From Rhyacichthys aspro (taxonomy: Eukaryota; Chordata; Actinopteri; Gobiiformes; Rhyacichthyidae): a DNA stretch of 64,000 bases. The DNA lies in assembly GCA_036850595.1 (NCBI GenBank), contig CM072159.1, forward strand, positions 4,615,978-4,679,977. Reading direction: 5' to 3'. Shown here piece by piece: positions 60,084 to 64,000 of the stretch (position 1 is its first letter; each line of letters starts with the position of its first letter). The translations under genes and the position numbers were made by a program. The notes under the pieces are model-generated. The model was given only the letters and a program-made list of their open reading frames with translations, ran no database searches and was not told the origin of the DNA.

Positions 60084-62689
60084 ATGGGAAAGAGTCTTTT
60101 TCAGCACTGGCTAAAATCAGCATCATGTACATCACCGGGAAACGCAAAACATTCACACCATTACTCAAGAAATGTTGTATTATGTGTTGTTTTGGTCTGA
60201 TCCTGAACTGAGAGCTAAAAGTTTGAGGTAAGGTGATGTAAGGTGTAGGTATTTGTTGGTATTTTTGATTCATTTGTAGAGTTAAAAGCAGGCAATAAAA
60301 GCAGGCAAGGTCACTATAGTGTTGTGGGAGGGAAGAGTTCAGAGCTTTAGGTAGAAAGGGATCTTGACGCAAATCTACGTACCTTCAAGATCAAAAGTGA
60401 CTGTTATATTTTGTTATAGGAAACACGTGTCCCTGAACAATGAAATTCTTTGTGGAGAGTATTGAAAATATGAGTATAATAAATACACATTAACATAAAC
60501 ATTAATGTACGTAAGCAAAATCCATTAACGTCAGTGTTAGAAGTGTACACGACATGAAAAGGAAATCAATTTGAGTCCGAGTCTGGAAGTGGAAGTAGTT
60601 CAGTGGTTTATCAGTCAAGACATTGTGCATTTCATCCCTCTGTACCTCTGACTGGCTGGTGTAACTGTCTGTGTTGTGGATGATTGTTGTTAAGTATATC
60701 AACCATTAGCCATAACAACATGGACCGCCCACTGATCATCACTTCCAGCTTTGGGTACCACACAACCCTGACCAATCAACTCTTATACTTATGAGACTTC
60801 TTTGTCACGTTCTGGCACAGCCCTCAAAAATCCATTTGCTCATGCACAATCATTCTTTGATCATTTTGGATGGGTGCTGACCAAACACCGCAGTCTGGGA
60901 TAAAAACTGCAGTTTGAAATGCTCCCAGTAAACCTCACAATGTAAAGCCTAGGTTGTTATTATTCCTACTCCCAGTATGTCAACCTCAAGGACAAAAACA
61001 TCACTTTTTCTTATTGTATTCCACTGCTGACAGGTGTCATCGTAACACATAATCAGTGGCATGGTCTGCGCTCAAATGGGTGAATCCTGTTGTAGACAGA
61101 ATCTAAGACAAAGGGTGTGAAGAGATCTCATTCACAGTAAATATTTCCCTAAACTCAGAGAAGTTTAAAAGGTCAGTGTTGTTTTTGGTTTTGCGTTTGG
61201 CGTGTTATTTCTCATTTCTCTTGGCACTTGTATCTGAGAGTGTGAGAGGAAGAGCACAATGACCTAGGTCCACATTAAATTGGCCCAAAATGAGGCCGTG
61301 CTCATCCAACCTTTAGTAATAAGAGGAAGTGATGAAGATGATTGAGTTGGAAAGGGCAGTCAATGAGGAACGCAGTGACAGTAATAGAGAAACAACAAGG
61401 GCACAGGATCCTCTGTGCGCAGACTGGAAGTACTTTATTAAGCAGAGTTAAAAGGAGGAATGACTAGCAGACAAAAAAGGGACTGTCTATTCTATCCTGT
61501 TAATTTCTGGCTAGTTCACATGCGGTAAGTGTTTTAAAAATGGCTACTTAAATGATTCCATCTGCAGAAATTACTCAAAGGATCATCAGAATGGCACCAT
61601 AGAGTAGGGACAATTACTGCCAACTGATAAAGACAAATTGGCTTGAATTTCCACAAGGAGATGAATGGGAGTGCCAACTGTGGATCCAGCGCTTTGAGAT
61701 AACCTACAGATGGCAGGCTTAAAATGAGGCAGTTTAAGTGCTTCCATTTAGGCAAAGTCCCAGTTTAAACTTGAGTCATTAGCTTCTTCCTAAAGCCCTT
61801 CTCTCCCTTTTCAGTGACTGTATTCTCCAATGCACACTTATGTCGGAACACTTCAACACTTATAATTACATATGTGGTGGCTCCAATAGAAGTGAATGCA
61901 TATCTTTACAATAATACAGATCTTAGAGGATGACTCCCATAATGATAATGTGAAGAAGGTTGGTTGTGGCGACCAGCAGATCCAACACTGGTGCTGATCA
62001 GTCATTTGAATGGTGATCAGTGCTCATTCTTGTTTAGGTTTAGAGTGCAGTGCAAGTTTACGGTAAGCTCTCTTTGGTTTGTTGTATTGATGGTGTGTTA
62101 GTATTTGATTTATTTAGCGGTGATGAAACGGTTCAACTCTACTTATTGTAATCAAACTAACACAGAAAAGGTTAATTGTTGTGGGAGGAGAGGTGTAGGG
62201 AAGCAAGGGAAGAGTTTTCAGTTCATTAGAAGTGGACTGTGTTTTACTTTTTGTATAAACCTACCCTAAAAAGCAATATAAGCCTTTTCTCTAAAGCTCT
62301 TTTACACATGGTTCCCAGTAAATTACCTGGAATGTACAGGACCGTAAAGAATCCCAGTGTTGCAAACATTGTTGCTGTATTTAGCGAGCATTCAGACTCC
62401 TCTGAAGTACTCTTTGTCAAAAAGGCGACTAATATACTGACTTCTGTGTATTTCTTGTGTTATTTGAAGACTCTGACGTGAATGCACTTATTGCTCTCAC
62501 TCTTCTCAACGAGCAGTGGGTGCTGTGTGCCCCTTCCCCATCCCAGAGCACTCACAGGCGGCCCAGTCCCTCTCAGCTGTGGTCAGATCAGGAGACGTTC
62601 ACCCCTCCACGTCCAGAGCTCGGACTGGAAATTAATCACTCGTCGACATTGTTTCTACTGTCTCTTTTTGGTCCATTTAGATTGTTAAT
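60084..62689. other. Gene-free stretch
   Basis: No gene supported. The stretch 61530-61790 is balanced and repeat-free and may be conserved non-coding. At 62308-62340 the text acacatggttcccagtaaat resembles the unit of the foldback element at 62743-62856. A GC-richer patch with two overlapping short plus frames lies at 62500-62640, without recognisable protein. Confidence 0.4.
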
Positions 62690-62742
62690 GTAGATTGTTG
62701 TCCGTAACTTTTCCGGCAATGTTACTGCATTCCTTCACATCA

Positions 62743-62856
62743 CAGCCTTCCCAGGAAATTTCCTGCAATATTATTAGGTCTGAACCTGGTAACGGTAAAT
62801 TACCAGTACAGATTTACTGTTCTGGTAAAATACAGGAACATTGCTGGGAAAGACTG
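62743..62856. mobile_element. Foldback / MITE-like inverted repeat
   Basis: Arm 1 (62743-62772, cagccttcccaggaaatttc...) and the reverse complement of arm 2 (62827-62856, cagtctttcccagcaatgtt...) align at about 19 of 23 positions over the first part. Between them lies a further near-palindrome, ctggtaac-gg-taaattaccag, at 62786-62806. Similar words occur at 62308-62340 and 62700-62730, so the full element may be larger. No coding content. Confidence 0.5.
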
Positions 62857-64000
62857 CATGTGTGAGGAAAAGGAAAAAAACTGTTTCAGTAAAGGGAACA
62901 TACAAGTCATCCATTTTAAAATATAGTGTATACAGTAGAATCCTGAGGCAGCTGGTCACAGTTATATTTTACCACAGAGACATATGGGAAATGGCCACTT
63001 TAAAACTGGTGAAACTGCTGAAGCATGACAAGGTAGACTGGCTCACTGTAAGTGATTTTAATCACGTCTGTTTCTCTGCAATTGATGTAACTGCTCCCTG
63101 TTAAAGCGAGACAATTAGGTCTGACAAGAGATCCCTGAGGAAAAATGAACTGCCGAAAGAACATTATATGTGCCGTTATATGTCTCTGAGCGCTGTTGTA
63201 ACTGCTAACAGTCACAAGGCAAGGTCTATACTCATCATCAGGTTATTGTTTTTTGTGTGTGTCCTTTGACTGAGAGATTATTCAAGGCAATTTTATTAAA
63301 AATCAAAGTGTATTTTTGTAAAAATTGTATTCTTCAGGTGTCTTGTTTACTATTAGCCTTAACATATTTCTGCATAGCCCTAAAGTTACATTGTATGTTT
63401 GTTAGGTGCTGGCACCGCACATGTATTTTCACTACATACAACGTATGTTATCTAAGCATAATATCATAGGCAAAAGGGCTTAAATGGCCAAGAAGCTACA
63501 TTTAAATACCTTGCAGTTGATGTCATAACTATATTCATTTAGAAAAGATACCAGTGAAATGTGCAGGTTGAGCTAAATGTGACAGAATAGCTTGTGAAGC
63601 CCTTAAACAGCTGTCATTTTGACTTGCACTGCAGGAAAACTGTTGTTACTTATTACATTAACAATCATGTCATTATGGTGAAGCAGCACGTATAACAGCA
63701 TGACACCGAGGACGCATGCAGCTAAATGGAATCAAGCTGCCATTAATAAAATCGTGCACTAATTATTTCATTTACTCCCCAAAAACCTTTGTGATTTCAC
63801 ACACATTCAGCAGACAGTTTGGCTCATTACAGCTGGAAAAGCACATGTGTCATTGATGGTAAAAAAAAACACCAGACTGTGCTCCATTTAATTGTCCCAG
63901 GAAGCCAATTTAGAGAGGCACAATGCAGAGCACCACGGCACCGAGACAGACAGGCCTGAATGTAGCTATTGTTAACGGCATCACTTACACCTGTGTGCCT
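62857..64000. other. Gene-free stretch with candidate conserved block near the right edge
   Basis: No gene supported. The part 63680-63860 (gctgccattaataaaatcgt, ctaattatttcatttactcc) is repeat-free and has clustered homeodomain-type sites; it may be conserved non-coding DNA. Confidence 0.4.

Noticed and set aside
1..64000. CRISPR arrays, phage or plasmid modules, operons, rRNA genes
   Set aside because: No spaced identical repeats, no ribosome-binding-site-led gene clusters and no rRNA-like sequence; all features point to an animal nuclear genome.

Overview
The window looks like nuclear DNA of a ray-finned fish, probably a percomorph teleost. It is AT-rich, no gene is packed into it, and none of the open frames has the shape of a prokaryotic gene. 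It carries degraded copies of repeats typical of teleosts: a tRNA-headed SINE with an L2-type tail, a Tigger/pogo-type non-autonomous element, hAT-type and Tc1-like termini, and an L1 ORF1 remnant. Repeat names rest on remembered family hallmarks, because no database could be searched.

The one coding feature I support is a single exon on the minus strand (17294 down to 17160). It starts at an ATG in excellent Kozak context, encodes a clear signal peptide, and ends in phase 0 at a GTAAGT donor. It lies at the edge of a CpG-rich block (17160-17871) that looks like promoter plus 5' leader, with a (CTG)8 tract and two long upstream open frames. The gene is therefore transcribed leftward. Positions 1-17159 would be its first intron, or the start of it, and positions above about 17.9 kb would be its upstream flank. 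I do not recognise the protein. The next exon is not identifiable here and probably lies beyond position 1.

Layout. 1-6 kb: mostly unique sequence with one hAT-type end. 6-7.4 kb: two diverged copies of a ~150-bp segment on either side of a 340-bp block of homopolymer runs that is probably an assembly artefact. 10.8-11.2 kb: Tc1-like element. 12.2-12.9 kb: repeat composite with an internal 238-bp tandem duplication. 14.7-15.5 kb: an L2/SINE tail split by about 660 bp. 16.4-17.0 kb: degenerate short tandem array. 17.2-17.9 kb: exon, leader and CpG island. 17.9-28.8 kb: gene-free, with several stretches that look like conserved non-coding DNA. 28.8-29.4 kb: element with GTGTTAAT ends. 31.6-35.2 kb: the same unknown repeat in opposite orientations. 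35.6-36.0 kb: nearly complete SINE with target-site duplication. 38.8-39.4 kb: L1 ORF1 remnant. 40-49 kb: gene-free, with more candidate regulatory stretches. 49.5-54 kb: further repeat ends and an exon-like segment. 56.6 kb: LINE-end-like segment. 59.6-60.1 kb: Tigger-type element. 62.7-62.9 kb: foldback element.

I found no CRISPR array, prokaryotic operon, rRNA, convincing functional tRNA or recognisable microRNA. I cannot claim a new biological system. The best leads are the unidentified signal-peptide gene with its repeat-bearing leader, the unplaced interspersed families, and the candidate conserved non-coding elements.
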